Below, piece after piece: positions 29,880-40,290 of a DNA stretch of 64,000 nt. Origin of the DNA: Rhineura floridana (lineage: Eukaryota; Chordata; Lepidosauria; Squamata; Rhineuridae). The stretch spans positions 29,338,437 to 29,402,436 of the forward strand of contig NC_084497.1 of the NCBI RefSeq assembly GCF_030035675.1, written 5' to 3'. The translations under genes were made by a program, and so were the position numbers. Position 1 is the stretch's first letter; every line of letters starts with the position of its first letter. The notes beneath the pieces are model-generated. The model searched no databases. It saw only the letters and a program-made list of their open reading frames with translations, and was not told the origin of the DNA.

Positions 29880-30070
29880 TCAGAAAAGCCCTGCTGGGTC
29901 ACACTAGAGATCCATCCAGAACATCTTATTTCCTCCCAAAGTGGTCAATCAGATGCCTCAGGGAAGCCCACAAGCAGGGCAGGAGAGGAACAGCCCTCCT
30001 GTTATGTTTGTCTCCAGGATATGGTATTCACAGGTAGAGTGCCTCTGGATATGGAGGCTCTGTTTAGCAT
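29880..30070 (-). mobile_element. CR1-clade LINE 3' UTR, antisense
   Basis: AGAAAAGCCCTGCTGGGTCA and GGGAAGCCCACAAGCAGGGC identify the antisense 3' UTR; diverged. Confidence 0.65.
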
Positions 30071-30259
30071 AGGCGGCAGGAACAGGAGCCGCATCCTAGC
30101 AATGGGTAGAGCAATGAATGTGGCTTTTACCCCTTTGCACAGTAGGCTACATTCCAACCACTCAAAATCCAGAGATTTCTATAAGAGAGAGGCAATTTCA
30201 TTAAGAAAGTGGGTCCAACTCTGACTCAGTGGTTTTCTTCCACAGAGAAAAAGGACCCT

Positions 30260-30595
30260 AGAGCAGGAATGAGGAACATCTGTCACCCTCCAGATGTTGC
30301 TGGGCCACTGGCCATTCTGGATGGACCCGAAGGTAGTCGGAGGCCAGCATCATCTGGAAGGTCACAGCTTCCCCATCCCTGAACTAGACCATCGCTTGCC
30401 TTTACTGGCCCTCGCTACCTCCATCACATGCCTCTTTCTAAAGCAGGGATGAGGATCCTGTTGTCTTCTAGATAGCTGTTGGACCACAATTTCCATCACC
30501 CTTGGCCATTGTCCATGTTGACTAGGGCTGATGTGGACTGGAGTCCAACATCTGGAGGGCCACAGTTGTTCCCCATCCCTCTTCTACGTAATGGG
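30260..30595. repeat. Two palindromic hAT-like MITEs
   Basis: 30262-30392: GCAGGAATGAGGAACATCTG at left and CTTCCCCATCCCTGAAC at right. 30440-30590: GCAGGGATGAGGATCCTG and GTTCCCCATCCCT. Both carry CCAGATGTTGCTGG-type arms. A subfamily with CAGGGATGRGGA ends, distinct from the CAGCCTTTCCCAACC group. Confidence 0.65.
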
Positions 30596-30599
30596 GGGG

Positions 30600-31345
30600 A
30601 GTGGGGAATGATTTCATCAAAGTCAAGATGATGCCTTAAGAACAAAGGGGTGCTGCTCAACAACAGCTTTCATTTGGGCCTTCAAGAACAAGGAACACAT
30701 CTGCGGAGGGTTGTTTTAAGTATTATCTGCTCTGCTTTGATTGGGCAAATGACAGCTTCTGGATTCTCCTTTGCCAATGCTGTTGCTGGCCATCAATAAT
30801 GGCTCAGCACCAGCTGGTCATCACTAACACCTCCATTCCGTGGATGAGCCACTTAAGAGCTGTTGTGATTTCAGAGACCGGCTGAGCCATTCCTGGCGAC
30901 TCAGCAGAGAGCGATTTGTGACAAAAGATTAGTTAATTTCAATGCCACTTCAGCTGCAAGTAGAATTGGAAAAGGAAAAAGAAAGAAAAAAAAAGAATAA
31001 TTCCGGGGGGGGGGCAGCACTGTTTCTATAGCCTCAGGAAAAACACTGTAAATGTAAAATCGTTGTTGGCCTGGAGCCACAGATACACAGTGGAATTTAA
31101 AGCCACACAAGCTGGAGTTGAGATGGCCAAAGGGCTTCTGATCTGCATAGATGCAGGTGGTCAAGTGCCCAAATCCCTGCACTTAGAAAGCTAGGGAGAA
31201 GGCTAGGCCAGGCCTCTTCTCCCTAAATTCCGGCTGAACTCCCATATGAGGTTGCACCACTATTTAAAAGAACATTGAAAAGAAATCAAGATTTTGAAAG
31301 GGGCAACTGTACCCCCACCATCCATGATGTTGAAATAGATGTTGT
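30600..31345. other. Unique sequence, nothing recognised
   Basis: 30640-30920 (TTATCTGCTCTGCTTTGATT, CACCAGCTGGTCATCACTAA) and 30900-31180 are repeat-free. No supported coding segment. May hold conserved non-coding DNA. Confidence 0.35.
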
Positions 31346-31359
31346 CCCTGGATTTTACA

Positions 31360-32045
31360 GAGCTAGTAGCTCAGTAGGAAAAGCAAATACATCACATGCA
31401 GAAGGTTCTGGGTTCAGCTGTCAGCATCTCTGATTAACTAGTGAGCCAGTTGGAATGCAATAGGTATTTCTGAGCTAGATGGTTCAACATTTTGAGTAGC
31501 TTCTAAACAAGCCCAGATGTCTGCAATCCTAAGGAGCGCCAGCAACAAGGCTGAAGGGCAAAGCATCTGCTTTGCATGCAGAAGGTCCCAGATGCAGCAG
31601 CTTCAGGTAAGATTGGGAGAGACCCCCATCTCAAACCCTGAAGGGCCGCAGCCAGTCAGCATACCAGTTCGGATCAAGACGGACCAAGGATCTGACTCAG
31701 TATAAGGGAGTTTCCTATGTTCCCATCTAAATCAACCTTTTGTTCAGACGTATGAGGGCTAGAACCTTGCTTTATGTTTAAAGGAAAGACCTATCGCTCA
31801 GTGGAAGAGTCCGTGCATTGCACTTAGTCCATGGCATCTCCAGATAGGGAAAGTCCTCTGCCTAAAACCCTAGAGAGCCACCTCCAGCCAGTTTCCTAAT
31901 TCTGAGCTCAATGGACCACTGGTCTGATTCGGTAAAAGGCAGCTTCCTCTGGATGATACCCTGGACAGCTGCTGCCAGTCAGAGTAGACAACAGTGAGAG
32001 AGAAGGCCCACCGGTCTGTTGCTCAGTAAGGCAGCTTTATTACAG
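31360..32045 (+). repeat. Cluster of tRNA-derived SINE copies
   Basis: Four plus-strand pieces: 31362-31500 (TAGCTCAGTAGGAAAAGC), 31520-31725 (CTGCTTTGCATGCAGAAGGT ... TTTCCTATGTTCCC), 31785-31950 (CCTATCGCTCAGTGGAAGAG) and a tail at 31955-32042. All are in the same orientation and of different decay. Confidence 0.75.
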
Positions 32046-32049
32046 AGCA

Positions 32050-32578
32050 TGTTGCTGATAGATTTTACTAGCAGACAAGACGGCAAACATGGCCCACCGG
32101 TGCACCTCTGCGGCAGAAATAAAACAAAACAAAACGGCATACCTGGAGCAGGCCACCGCCACCACTGCGGAGTGCTAGCGTAAGTGGAAATTAAATTGGG
32201 AAGTCAAGTGCAAAAATAGGTGTTATCTCGCCAAGCAATTTAAGCTCCGAAAAGCTAGCTCTTAATTATATACGAGATTATCTCAAGTCGACACTTAGAC
32301 ATTAAAGGTTAAGCACTGCATTTTTAATAAGCGAGAAACAGAGGCCCTCCTGGACAAGCACCCAGCCTATCAAAGCAAGCTAATAAGCTCCTGCTAACTG
32401 CAGGCTCCTAGGAGTCCCCACAGAGGCAAGTTCTCCATAGCAGCTGAAGTCCAAGGCATACCTGTAAGGACACCCTAAAGATGGCTGAGGAAGCCAGGTC
32501 AAGTCGGGCTCCCCTAAGCCAGACTTTCCCAAGCCTTTGCCTGCAGCTCTTGTTGACTGCAGCCTCCATCATTCAGGA
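32050..32578. other. Unique sequence, possibly conserved
   Basis: No repeat recognised. Contains CTTAATTATATACGAGATTA, TTAAAGGTTAAGCACTGCAT and (AAAAC)n. No coding evidence. Confidence 0.3.
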
Positions 32579-32579
32579 A

Positions 32580-32755
32580 GGGCCGTAGCTCCATGGTGGA
32601 GGATCTGCTTTGCATGCAGGAAGTCCCATGGTCAATTCCTGGCACCATCTCCAGGTAGGTCTGGGAACATTCCCTGTCTGGAAACCACACCTGGTCAGTC
32701 CTCCTGAGTGAGATGGGACAAAGGTCTGACTGATAACACCACTTTCTATGTCAAG
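32580..32755 (+). repeat. tRNA-derived SINE
   Basis: GGGCCGTAGCTCCATGGTGG, TCTGCTTTGCATGCAGGAAG, then ACCATCTCCAGGTAGG. The tail is degraded after AGGTCTGACTG. Confidence 0.75.
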
Positions 32756-32769
32756 GTACCCCAAGGGGA

Positions 32770-33082
32770 CACAAATGGTAAGAAGAGCCTGCTGGATCAG
32801 GGCAAAGGGGGCCCATCTGGTCCAGCATCTTCTTCTCCCAGTGGCCAACCAGGTGCCCCAAAAGGAAGCCCATAAGCAGGACCTCAGCGCATCAGCTTTC
32901 CCCTCCTGAGGCTTCCAGCAGCTGTTATTCAGAAGCATACAGCCTCCAATTATGGAGACAGAGCACAGCCGTCATGCTTAGCAGCCACTTATGGCCTTCT
33001 CCTCCATACATCAGTAAACCAGCTGCCCATGGAAGCCCACAAGCAAGACCCAAGTGCAAGAGCACTTTCCTCTTCCCGGATC
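32770..33082 (-). mobile_element. CR1-clade LINE 3' UTRs, antisense
   Basis: 32775-33010 is a good antisense 3' UTR (GAAGAGCCTGCTGGATCAGG to TTATGGCCTTCTCCTCCAT). 33015-33082 repeats the GGAAGCCCACAAGCAAGACC part from a second copy. Confidence 0.75.
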
Positions 33083-33248
33083 TGTAGCTTCCTCACAGAA
33101 AGGAGAGGGGGCTTTCTCATGACCTGACATCACCACATACACAACCGTTTTGGATGGGGGCAGCTCACAAGTGGAGGATTGCTGAAGCCAGAAATTGTCC
33201 ACATCCGTGAACTCGTCCCAGCGCCACTCTGTTGGACCTGGGATTGTC
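33083..33248 (-). other. Protein-like minus-strand segment, unidentified
   Basis: Between a LINE remnant and a SINE, one minus-strand frame reads VTIPGPTEWRWDEFTDVD then NFWLQQSSTCELPPSKTVVY and VVMS. The residue mix (W, D, F, paired Cys-Pro) looks like real protein. A candidate acceptor (GACAATCCCAG) exists. Donor choice is unclear (GTGAGG is possible). I do not recognise a family. It could equally be a transposon protein fragment or chance. Confidence 0.3.
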
Positions 33249-33249
33249 A

Positions 33250-33400
33250 CATAGGAAGTGGCTGTGTCCCCAAGTCCATCTAGCTCAGTATTGTCCACAC
33301 TGACTGGCAGAAGCTCTCCAGGGCTTCAGGCAGGGGTCAAAGCTGGGACCTTCTGCATGCACAGCAGGTGTTCTGTCACAGAGCTGCAACCCTTCCCTAA
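33250..33400 (-). repeat. tRNA-derived SINE, antisense
   Basis: CACATAGGAAGTGGCTG (tail complement), TCCATCTAGCTCAGTATTGT and GGGACCTTCTGCATGCACAG (head complement). Confidence 0.8.
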
Positions 33401-33449
33401 TTCCATACCTCCACATCGCCATCTAACATGGCGTTTCTGCAATAACCAC

Positions 33450-34055
33450 GGCTTCTAACCTCTCACTCCTTCCAACAGCAGCCCTTTACACAGAAAGCGC
33501 AAAACCTTTGAATCCCCCCAATTAACATCGGAGTATTTAGAGTGGGAAGCTGGTTGCAGCCTCAATGGGCTCCCCGGATCTGCAGGAAGCCAGCCCATAG
33601 TCTTAATTACTCCTCTCCCCCCCCACCTCCTTGTACCTTGCGGTATTTTAACATGACTCTCCCTGGCAGGGAAGATTGATTGATTGCTGCCCCCTCCCCT
33701 CCCCCTGGCATTCGGAGAGCCTGATTAATGTGGCCTGCTCCTCAGTCCTCCCAAACTCAAGGGGGAATTAATCTTAAATTGTGGGAATTACTCAATAGAC
33801 CATTCAAACATGCAATAAGCCAGGCCATTAAAAATTAATCGCTCGACATCCTGGCCATGTAAACACAGCTAATAAGATCCTGGCAGGAGATAAGGTGGAG
33901 TTTGGGGGGGGGAGAGAGAAACAGAGAGGGGGGAGTCAAATAAAGACGGGCTCCAGACATCTCATCAATGAGCGGAGGAGAGTCAAACAAGAGCCGGACC
34001 CTATTGGATTAGCGAATTTCTCCCCTGCAAATTTGGGTGTTGAATGTTCTCCAGA
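33450..34055. other. Strong candidate for conserved regulatory DNA
   Basis: Six hundred repeat-free bases with a dense set of homeodomain and GATA-type cores: CCAATTAACATCGGAG, GTCTTAATTACTCC, GATTGATTGATTG, GCCTGATTAATGTGG, GGAATTAATCTTAAATTG, CCATTAAAAATTAATCGC, GAGATAAGG. GC is mixed rather than AT-biased and no frame is coding. Such clustered composition is typical of developmental enhancers. Inference only. Confidence 0.4.
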
Positions 34056-34194
34056 GTTATGCAAAGCTCCATGGAAGAGGATGTGCTTTGCATAAGATAC
34101 ACAAGCATCTCCAGTTAAAACAGGAGGCTGTTTCTCAGCTCAAATTCCTGTGTGGCCACACATCCCTGGCCAGAATGCACATTCTAGGCATGTG

Positions 34195-34410
34195 CATTTT
34201 ACCTTTGGTCCAGTAGGTTAGACTCTGCACCACGCTCTCTGACATGATCAGAGTTCATGGATGCCTTCCAGTCAGGCACAAGCCCTTCATGAGGGCACAG
34301 AGGATGGGAGGAGCATAGGGGGACTTCTAAAGGCTAGACAGAGAGCCTGGGGGAGGCCAACATTTGTGTCGCAAGCCTGAGATTCCCCACCTTTGCCGTA
34401 CGCCAAGATA
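34195..34410. mobile_element. Family D hAT-like MITE, diverged
   Basis: TTTGGTCCAGTAGGTTAGAC, CAGTCAGGCACAAGCCCTTC and CGCAAGCCTGAGATTCCCCA follow the order seen at 6950-7160. Confidence 0.5.
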
Positions 34411-34865
34411 GGAGAAATAAAGACTAGAAAAAAATAATCAGAGTTATTTGACCATCCACACCTAGAATTTATCCCTCTTCCCTAGGTCTGGCCTGTGAAG
34501 AGAGAGTATTGGGGTCCCAGAGAGGGAGTTAAGCCAGGGTGAATTTGGCTTCAACTCAGAAATAAATTAAGATATTTCTTGATATTTTTGTGGGGGCGGG
34601 GTGGAGGAAGCAGCTCATTTATTTCTGGGCCAAAACCATCATGAGCCCCAAGATTAAGGGAAATCAAGGATATTCCACTCTCTTGATTTAATATTATTTT
34701 ATTGGGAAGAGCCCAATAAAATGAGAGAGACAGAAACCAGCTGAAACTTTTTACTTTTATTTTTAAAGGACCTCAAATAATACCCTTTTACCACAAGTCT
34801 GTCTGGTGACCCAGACAGCTTGGAAAGAAGCAAAAATCCTGGAGAGGAGGGAGAAAGGGAAATCC
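34411..34865. other. Unassigned sequence
   Basis: Contains an ATTTATTTCTGGG/ CCCAATAAAATGAG stretch but no gene. Confidence 0.35.
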
Positions 34866-35085
34866 TAGGATGGAACCATTAGAACCAGAGAGCTGGAAAA
34901 CACCTGAAACGGTCATCTAGTCAGACCCCCTGCCAATGCAGGAAATCTGAGACCACAGCAAAGCCTCATAGGTTGCCATCCAGCCTCTGTTTAGAAACCT
35001 CAAAGGCAGAAGAGCCCATCACTGTCCAAAGCAGCCAATTGTTCCATGGTGGAGCAGCTCCTTCCCTCAGGCAGTTCTTGCAAAT
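34866..35085 (-). mobile_element. Classical CR1 3' UTR remnant, antisense
   Basis: GAGAGCTGGAAAACACCTGA, GGTCATCTAGTCAGACCCCC and TGCCATCCAGCCTCTGTTTA match the antisense CR1 layout best seen at 38815-39240. Confidence 0.6.
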
Positions 35086-35184
35086 GGTTAGTCTCAGTTT
35101 CCTTTTTTGCAATTGGAATTCTTTGGTTCAGGGCCTGCTCTCCAGAACAACAGAAAAGAAATTTGCTCCATCATCTCTGTCAGA

Positions 35185-35525
35185 AGTGGGGAAACTTTGC
35201 CAGCCCAAGAGCCGCATTCCCTTCTGGGCATCCTTCCAGGGACCACGTGCCAGTGGTAGGCAGGGCCAGAGGAAAAAGTGGGCAGAGCAACTAATGTGAA
35301 TGTTACCTTTGTACAGTTTCTACACACACACACACTATCCAGGCAAGCAGAGGCATTATGATTAGAGCTCAATGACACATGCCAGCCAGGTGAAAACATT
35401 TGCAGAGGGTGTGAAGCAAGGCCGGTGAAGGGTATGGCCTGCTGAGAGCGTGGGGGGCCAGGCAAGTGCCTGGAGGGCCAGGCACAGAGGGCAGCATTTG
35501 GCCCACGGTCTTGAGGTCCCTAACC
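35185..35525. mobile_element. Family D hAT-like MITE
   Basis: GTGGGGAAACTTTGCCAGCC at the left, CGTGCCAGTGGTAGGCAGGG inside, and GCATTTGGCCCACGGTCTTG, AGGTCCCTAACCCC at the right. Ends are roughly inverted. Confidence 0.6.
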
Positions 35526-35679
35526 CCAGGTGACTTACACAGAGATACAGAATCGTAAATTGTAAAAAAGTTAAAATACAGAATTACATCTCAGAGAAAG
35601 CTAGATCCCTCTGCTATAGCAAACTCTGCACAAGAGAAATTCCCACAACCATCACCATAACACAACCAAAGTAGCAGCC

Positions 35680-36150
35680 TCAGGCAGAGCATCTCCGGGT
35701 AAGGCTGGGAATGTCCCCTCTCAAAGACCCTGGAAGCCTCTGCCAGTCTGTGTAGGCAATACTGAGCTATATGGACCAATGGACTGACTGATCGTACATT
35801 GCCGCTTCCTACGTTCACTTTGATTAGTAAGAAGCATTTCTAGGGTGCTTAGCCCAGTTGTCAACATTGATCCAGATACCCCCGCCAGCCCTGCCGCCTC
35901 TTCATTTGACCCTGAGATCTTTTGTGCCTCAGCCCACCGCAGACTGCAGCCAAGAGAAAGGGCTCGGGATGGGACACCTGCTTTGCATGCAGAAGGTTCC
36001 AGGTTCAGTCCTCAGCAGCATCTCCAGGTAGGCCTTGGAAAGATTCCCTGTCTGAACCCCTGCAGAGCTGCTGCCAGTCAGTGCAGACAATACTCAGCCA
36101 GACTGACTCATGATCTGATTCGGTAGAAGGCAATTTCCTGTGTGCCTAAC
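35680..36150 (+). repeat. Two tRNA-derived SINE copies
   Basis: 35680-35818 keeps the body and tail (AATACTGAGCTATATGGACC ... CCGCTTCCTACGTTC). 35950-36150 has the head (CCTGCTTTGCATGCAGAAGG), body and tail (GGTAGAAGGCAATTTCCTGT). Confidence 0.75.
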
Positions 36151-36159
36151 AATCAAAAC

Positions 36160-37078
36160 CCGTCAGCCAAAAAGAGATTAATTCTCAAACCCTGAAAACT
36201 GTGCCGCTGTTAGAACTAATAAAGCTCTCAAAATAGTGAGTGGGGTAGTTGTATTTACTGGTCTTCTCCAGGAGGAACCCTAGTAAGTTTCCAGGGAACT
36301 CTCCAGTCCAAGGCCTCTGTTTGAAAATAGCTAATCTAAGCCAATAACAGCAACATCTTAAAGCAAGCTTTCCCCCTCTGCAAGTCCTCTTAATTGTGAA
36401 AAAAAAAGCCTGCTGCTTATGGTGTGGGGAGACTGGCATTGGACTCTCTCTCCCCCTCCAACCCCACATTCAACTTTAATGTCTGAACAGCTCGACACCA
36501 GCTGATAGAGGTGCACGGTTTCCAAAGAGTATATTAAAGCCCCCATTCCTTTGGCAGTGCTAATCAGGGATCCAAGCCCCTTGGGGAGTCAACAATGATG
36601 ATTAACCATGTTAAATATAGCCCAAGATTTGCCAGAGCCGAACTTAGACAGCATGAATAAAACATCCAAAATCCACATTCAGGAGTCAAAATTAAACCTC
36701 GGAATGTTTTGGCTTTCCACACAGCAGTCCATCAGCCACAATTATGGATGGACTGGACAGGCTATTCCTTCTTATGTATCTATGAATTCATTCATACTGC
36801 TCCAGTGTGAGGACAGAGGCGAGAAATTTAAGATTCCCCCTCCCATTCTTAATTGGAATGCAACATCCAGTTTTAGAGTTACAGCCATAACTGAGCCAAT
36901 TGAGTTATCAGTGGGCATTAGCCACAGTGCTTCCATCAGCACCAGCACCCTTGGGGGAGGTGTCAGGCCCTGGTTCTCTAGCAGGACCCATCACAATTGC
37001 TGTCCTTGTCTGCTGGGTCTTGGTGCTCACTGGGAATTACAGTACTACAGACTGGCATGGTATGACAAGCAAATATGT
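36160..37078. other. Unique sequence with an uninterpreted open frame
   Basis: 36490-36900 is repeat-free (TTAAAGCCCCCATTCC, CAATGATGATTAACCATG, AAAATTAAACCTCGGAATG) and may be conserved. A 157-codon plus frame from 36608 crosses it but shows no domain or plausible splice pattern and is not called. Confidence 0.35.
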
Positions 37079-37290
37079 TGAATCAGGACAGTGGACAGCT
37101 CCGAGCAGGGCTTGCTGGCTGAGCTTTGGAAGATGCTGCTTCAGCAAATGCCCAGAGTCATCTGAATGCTTAAGGAGGCTGTTGAATCAAGACCCTGGAT
37201 AGCTCCCAGTGGACCCTGCTGGGTGAACTAGGGAAGTTGTTGCTTCAGCAAAGCACCAGTCATCTGGCAAGGCTTTTCCCCTCTTGCTCC
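37079..37290 (+). repeat. Diverged tandem duplication of about 105 bp
   Basis: Unit one GAATCAGGACAGTGGACAGC ... GCTGCTTCAGCAAATGCCC ... GTCATCTG and unit two GAATCAAGACCCTGGATAGC ... GTTGCTTCAGCAAAGCACC ... GTCATCTG align in order. Confidence 0.65.
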
Positions 37291-37604
37291 CTGGGAAAAC
37301 TGTCTGTAACACTTAAAGGGCCCATGGCTGATGCTGGACCTGTGTGGCTGTGGAACAGGAGAAGGTACAAGGGAGTCATCCCCACGGTCTGAGATGGTGG
37401 GAGAGCCATGTCCTTAAGATCTAGATGACATGAAAGGGTGCTTGAGGGTTACATATGCACACACACGCACATGGAGTGGGGTGACTTGTGGGTCATCTGA
37501 ATTATAGTCCTCCTTGGGGTGACACTAGGATGTGGGTGCTGGAGACATGACAGGTACCAGCCCTAGGCCAATACACTAGACATCTTAGTAAAATACTACA
37601 TCAG

Positions 37605-37759
37605 GGGCAGAGTGGGTGACTAAAATGTCAGGCAGCATGCAGCTGCCCAAGGAAGAACCCACCACTGCATACAGGAAAGCCCACCAGCAGGTTTCCGTGT
37701 AGGAGGTCTCTGCTGCAGATTATTTTGCCAGGGGCTTCTTCAAATCTGGTGCCAGCCCT
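37605..37759. mobile_element. hAT-like MITE related to 2716-3050
   Basis: Starts CAGGGGCAGAGTGGGTGAC and ends AAATCTGGTGCCAGCCCTG, the same right end as the element in the L2 copy. The left end is less certain. Confidence 0.5.
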
Positions 37760-37929
37760 GATTAGCTAAATGGGATTTCCATGTCCAGAGCCTCTTAATA
37801 ACAGGTGTTGCGAGTCAAGAGGAGAGGAGAGCTCCTTTTCCTTTATGCCCTGCTGGTGGGGTTCCTTGAGGTCTTCCTTGAGGACTAACTCAGGCTCATT
37901 TATTTCAATGGGTCTACTACAGGACATGG

Positions 37930-38135
37930 ACTGCCTTCAAGTCAATTCTGACTTATGGCAACCCTACGAATAGGGTTTTCATGGCAAGTGGTTTACCATT
38001 GCCTCCCTCTGAGGCTGAGAGGCAGTGACTGGCCCAAGGTCACCCAGTGAGCTCCATGGCTGTGTGGGGATTCGAACCCTGGTCTCCCAGGTCATAGTCC
38101 AACAGCTTAACCACTACACCACACTACTACAGAGC
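37930..38135 (-). repeat. tRNA-headed SINE of a second type, antisense
   Basis: On the minus strand: GTGTGGTGTAGTGGTTAAGC head, ACCAGGGTTCGAATCCCCAC B box, TGACCTTGGGCCAGTCACTG body, then a CCATAAGTCAGAATTGACTT, GAAGGCAGTCC end. It shares the head with the Sauria-like SINE at 26853 but has a different 3' end. Second copy at 44432-44655. Confidence 0.8.
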
Positions 38136-38697
38136 TGAATACAAACCACTGTGTACAGTTTAGGTCAACACACCTCAAGAACAGCTGAGGAAGGTGCAGA
38201 AATGAACAGCCGAAATGGTCATGGGGCAATGAGGAAAGGTTACAATGTTTGGGACTTTTCAGATTAAAGAAAAAGCGAGTAAGGGTTGATAGAGGCATAT
38301 AAACTGATGCATGGCAGGAAGGAAGAGCATAGACAGTTTTTTCTCATTCTCTCACAATACTAAGCCCATTAAGGGCATCCCATGAAGCCAAATGTTGGGA
38401 AATTCAGCACAGACAAAAGAAAGGTCTCTACACATCACTCAGATTAAACTATGGAATTTGCGTGCACAAGATGGCCACCCTCTTGGAAGGTTTCAAAAGA
38501 GGCTTCGATACATTCATGGAGGAGGAGAGGGCTATCAATGCCAACTAGCCACAATGGCTATGTTCTACCTCCACTGCAGGGTTAGTATGCCTCCTAATAT
38601 CAGTTTCTGGACATCACAAGTGGAGAGAGAGGTGTTGCATTCAGATCCTGCTTGGGGGCTTTCCATGGGTATCGGATTGGCCACTCTGAGACTATAG

Positions 38698-39313
38698 GAA
38701 CAGAGGAAGCTGCCTAACACTGAGTCAGTCCCACTGGTCCATCTAGCTTAGTACTGTCTACACTGACTGGCAGTGGCTCTCCAGCATTTCAGACAGGAAG
38801 TCTCTCCTAGCCCTAGAATCACAAAATCATAGAGTCTGAAGGGGCCTCAAAGGCCATTGAGTCCAACCTTCTGCTCAATGCAGGAATCCAACTTAAAGCA
38901 TCCCCGACAGGTGCCTGTCCAACTGCCTCTTAAAGGCCTCCCCCACCACCTCCCTAGGTCATGGCCCCATTGCCCTACCACTCTAACAGTTAGGAAGTTT
39001 TTTCTGATGATCAGTCGAAATCTGGCTTCCTGCAACTTGAGCCCATTATTCCGTGTCCTGTACTCTGGGATGATCGAGGAGAGATCCCGGCCCTCCTCTG
39101 TGTGACAACCTTTCAAATACTTGAAGTGTGCTATCACATCTCCCCTCAGTCTTCTCTCCTCAAGGTTAAACATGCCCAGTTCTTTCAGTCTCTCCTCATA
39201 GGGCTTTGTTTCCAGTCCCCTGGTCATCCTTCTTGCTTTCCTACTTGGGAGATTGAACCTGGGACCTTCTGCATGCAAGGCAGATGCTCTACCACTGAGC
39301 TACAGCCCTTCCG
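38698..39313 (-). repeat. tRNA-derived SINE, antisense, interrupted by CR1
   Basis: Tail and body at 38698-38814 (GGAACAGAGGAAGCTGCC ... CTCTCCTAGCCCTA) and head at 39241-39313 (CTACTTGGGAGATTGAACCT, GCATGCAAGGCAGATGCTCT, ACCACTGAGCTACAGCCC). Confidence 0.85.
38815..39240 (-). mobile_element. Classical CR1 LINE, 5'-truncated, antisense
   Basis: Begins on the plus strand with the tail complement AGAATCACAAAATCATAGAG. The minus-strand translation carries PYEERLKELGMFNLEERRLR, GDVIAHFKYLKG and RKNFLTVRVVGQW, the end of the CR1 ORF. CCTA occurs at both junctions (38811-38814 and near 39240), a possible short target copy. Confidence 0.85.
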
Positions 39314-39419
39314 CAGACAGGATTCTAGACTATGTGGGGGTCCCTTTGGCCTGATCCAGCAGCCAGGCTCTTCTTTTCACAAGATTCCAAGGCTGTGATT
39401 GTGTGTACTTTTGCATAGC

Positions 39420-39589
39420 AGTAAACTCTGTGGGCAGCAGTTCCTAGAAATACAAGCAGGGACACTAATGGGATTTATTTCTAAGTAAACAAGCCTAGGA
39501 CTAAATATTAAAGTTACTCAAACCGATCTGAAACACCAGCAGTAAGAGCAAATTGATCGACCAATGCTAAGCTACATTAGGAAAAAAAA
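39420..39589. other. Unassigned
   Basis: ACTAATGGGATTTATTTCTA at 39465 is a degraded P1-like arm; the rest is unrecognised. Confidence 0.35.
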
Positions 39590-39852
39590 TCTTAAAACAC
39601 GAGCTATGGGGAGGGAACAGGAACAGATGAGGTTATGCCTCAAGTTTTCGAGGGTAATTTAATCAGGCAATTTGAGGGCTTCTGTTGATGGGAAAGTTAT
39701 ATTGGCAGGAGATTTTAATGGCATTTTGAGAGCTAAATTAGATAAGGCCACACACACAAAAATTATTCTCAATTACTGCCAAAGGTACTTTGCTGTTCTC
39801 TTCTCCAGGAGCATAAGGGATTCCTTATTATCCATAAGGACACACCCTATCT
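39590..39852 (+). mobile_element. L1 ORF2 endonuclease-domain fragment
   Basis: The frame reads LRASVDGKVILAGDFNGIL then RAKLDKATHTK. GDFN (39708-39719) is the conserved catalytic motif of the APE-type endonuclease of L1 ORF2, followed by the expected LD. Flanks were not extended to the RT domain, so this is an internal fragment. Confidence 0.7.
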
Positions 39853-39854
39853 CA

Positions 39855-39970
39855 TCTAATATTAAGAAGAGACCTGCTGGGTTAAATTGAAGGCCAATCT
39901 AGTATAGCATCGTGTTTCCCACAATGACCAATCTGATGCCCCCAGGAAGCCCTTAAAGCAGGATATGAAA
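39855..39970 (-). mobile_element. CR1-clade LINE 3' UTR, antisense
   Basis: TAAGAAGAGACCTGCTGGGT, ATCTAGTATAGCATCGTGTT and GGAAGCCCTTAAAGCAGGAT; very diverged. Confidence 0.65.
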
Positions 39971-39978
39971 GCAGCAGG

Positions 39979-40038
39979 ACAGAGATAGGGATTCAGAAAT
40001 GTCCTGAGAGTTTCATGGTATGAGTGTTTCAAATGGGG
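39979..40038 (+). repeat. 60-bp repeat shared with 41719-41777
   Basis: AGAGATAGGGATTCAGAAAT ... TGAGTGTTTCAAATGGGG aligns with AGAGATAAGGATTCCGAAAT ... TGAGTATTTTCAAATGGG 1.74 kb downstream. Part of an unknown dispersed repeat or a local duplication. Confidence 0.6.
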
Positions 40039-40290
40039 CATGTCCCATCGCCTTGGATAGGAGCAATCCTGAGCTAAAGGAGACCTCAGAGCAGGATCCT
40101 ATTGCTAGCCCCAGTCCTGATGAAGTTCTAGGTGAGTCGACAGGGACCAACAACCCTCTCGAGACCACCCCCAGGAATGATACCATCCTCAAAGATGCTG
40201 CTGGGTTGCAGGGAGGGCCGCAGGTCAGTGGCAGAGCATCTGCAAAAGGTCCCTGGTTTAACCCCAAGCATCTTCAGGTAGGGCTGGGAG

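Larger units (their letters stand above)
38136..39378 (+). mobile_element. CR1-clade LINE 3' end, interrupted by a SINE
   Basis: ORF end and 3' UTR from 38136 (ACTGTGTACAGTTTAGGTCA) to 38697 (GATTGGCCACTCTGAGAC) continue at 39314-39378 (AGACAGGATTCTAGACTATG ... GATCCAGCAGCCAGGCTCTT). The gap is filled by an antisense SINE carrying its own CR1 insertion. Confidence 0.8.

Noticed and set aside
36608-37081. 157-codon plus-strand frame as a gene
   Set aside because: No recognisable domain, and it runs from repeat-free AT-rich DNA into a diverged tandem duplication; no splice or promoter support.
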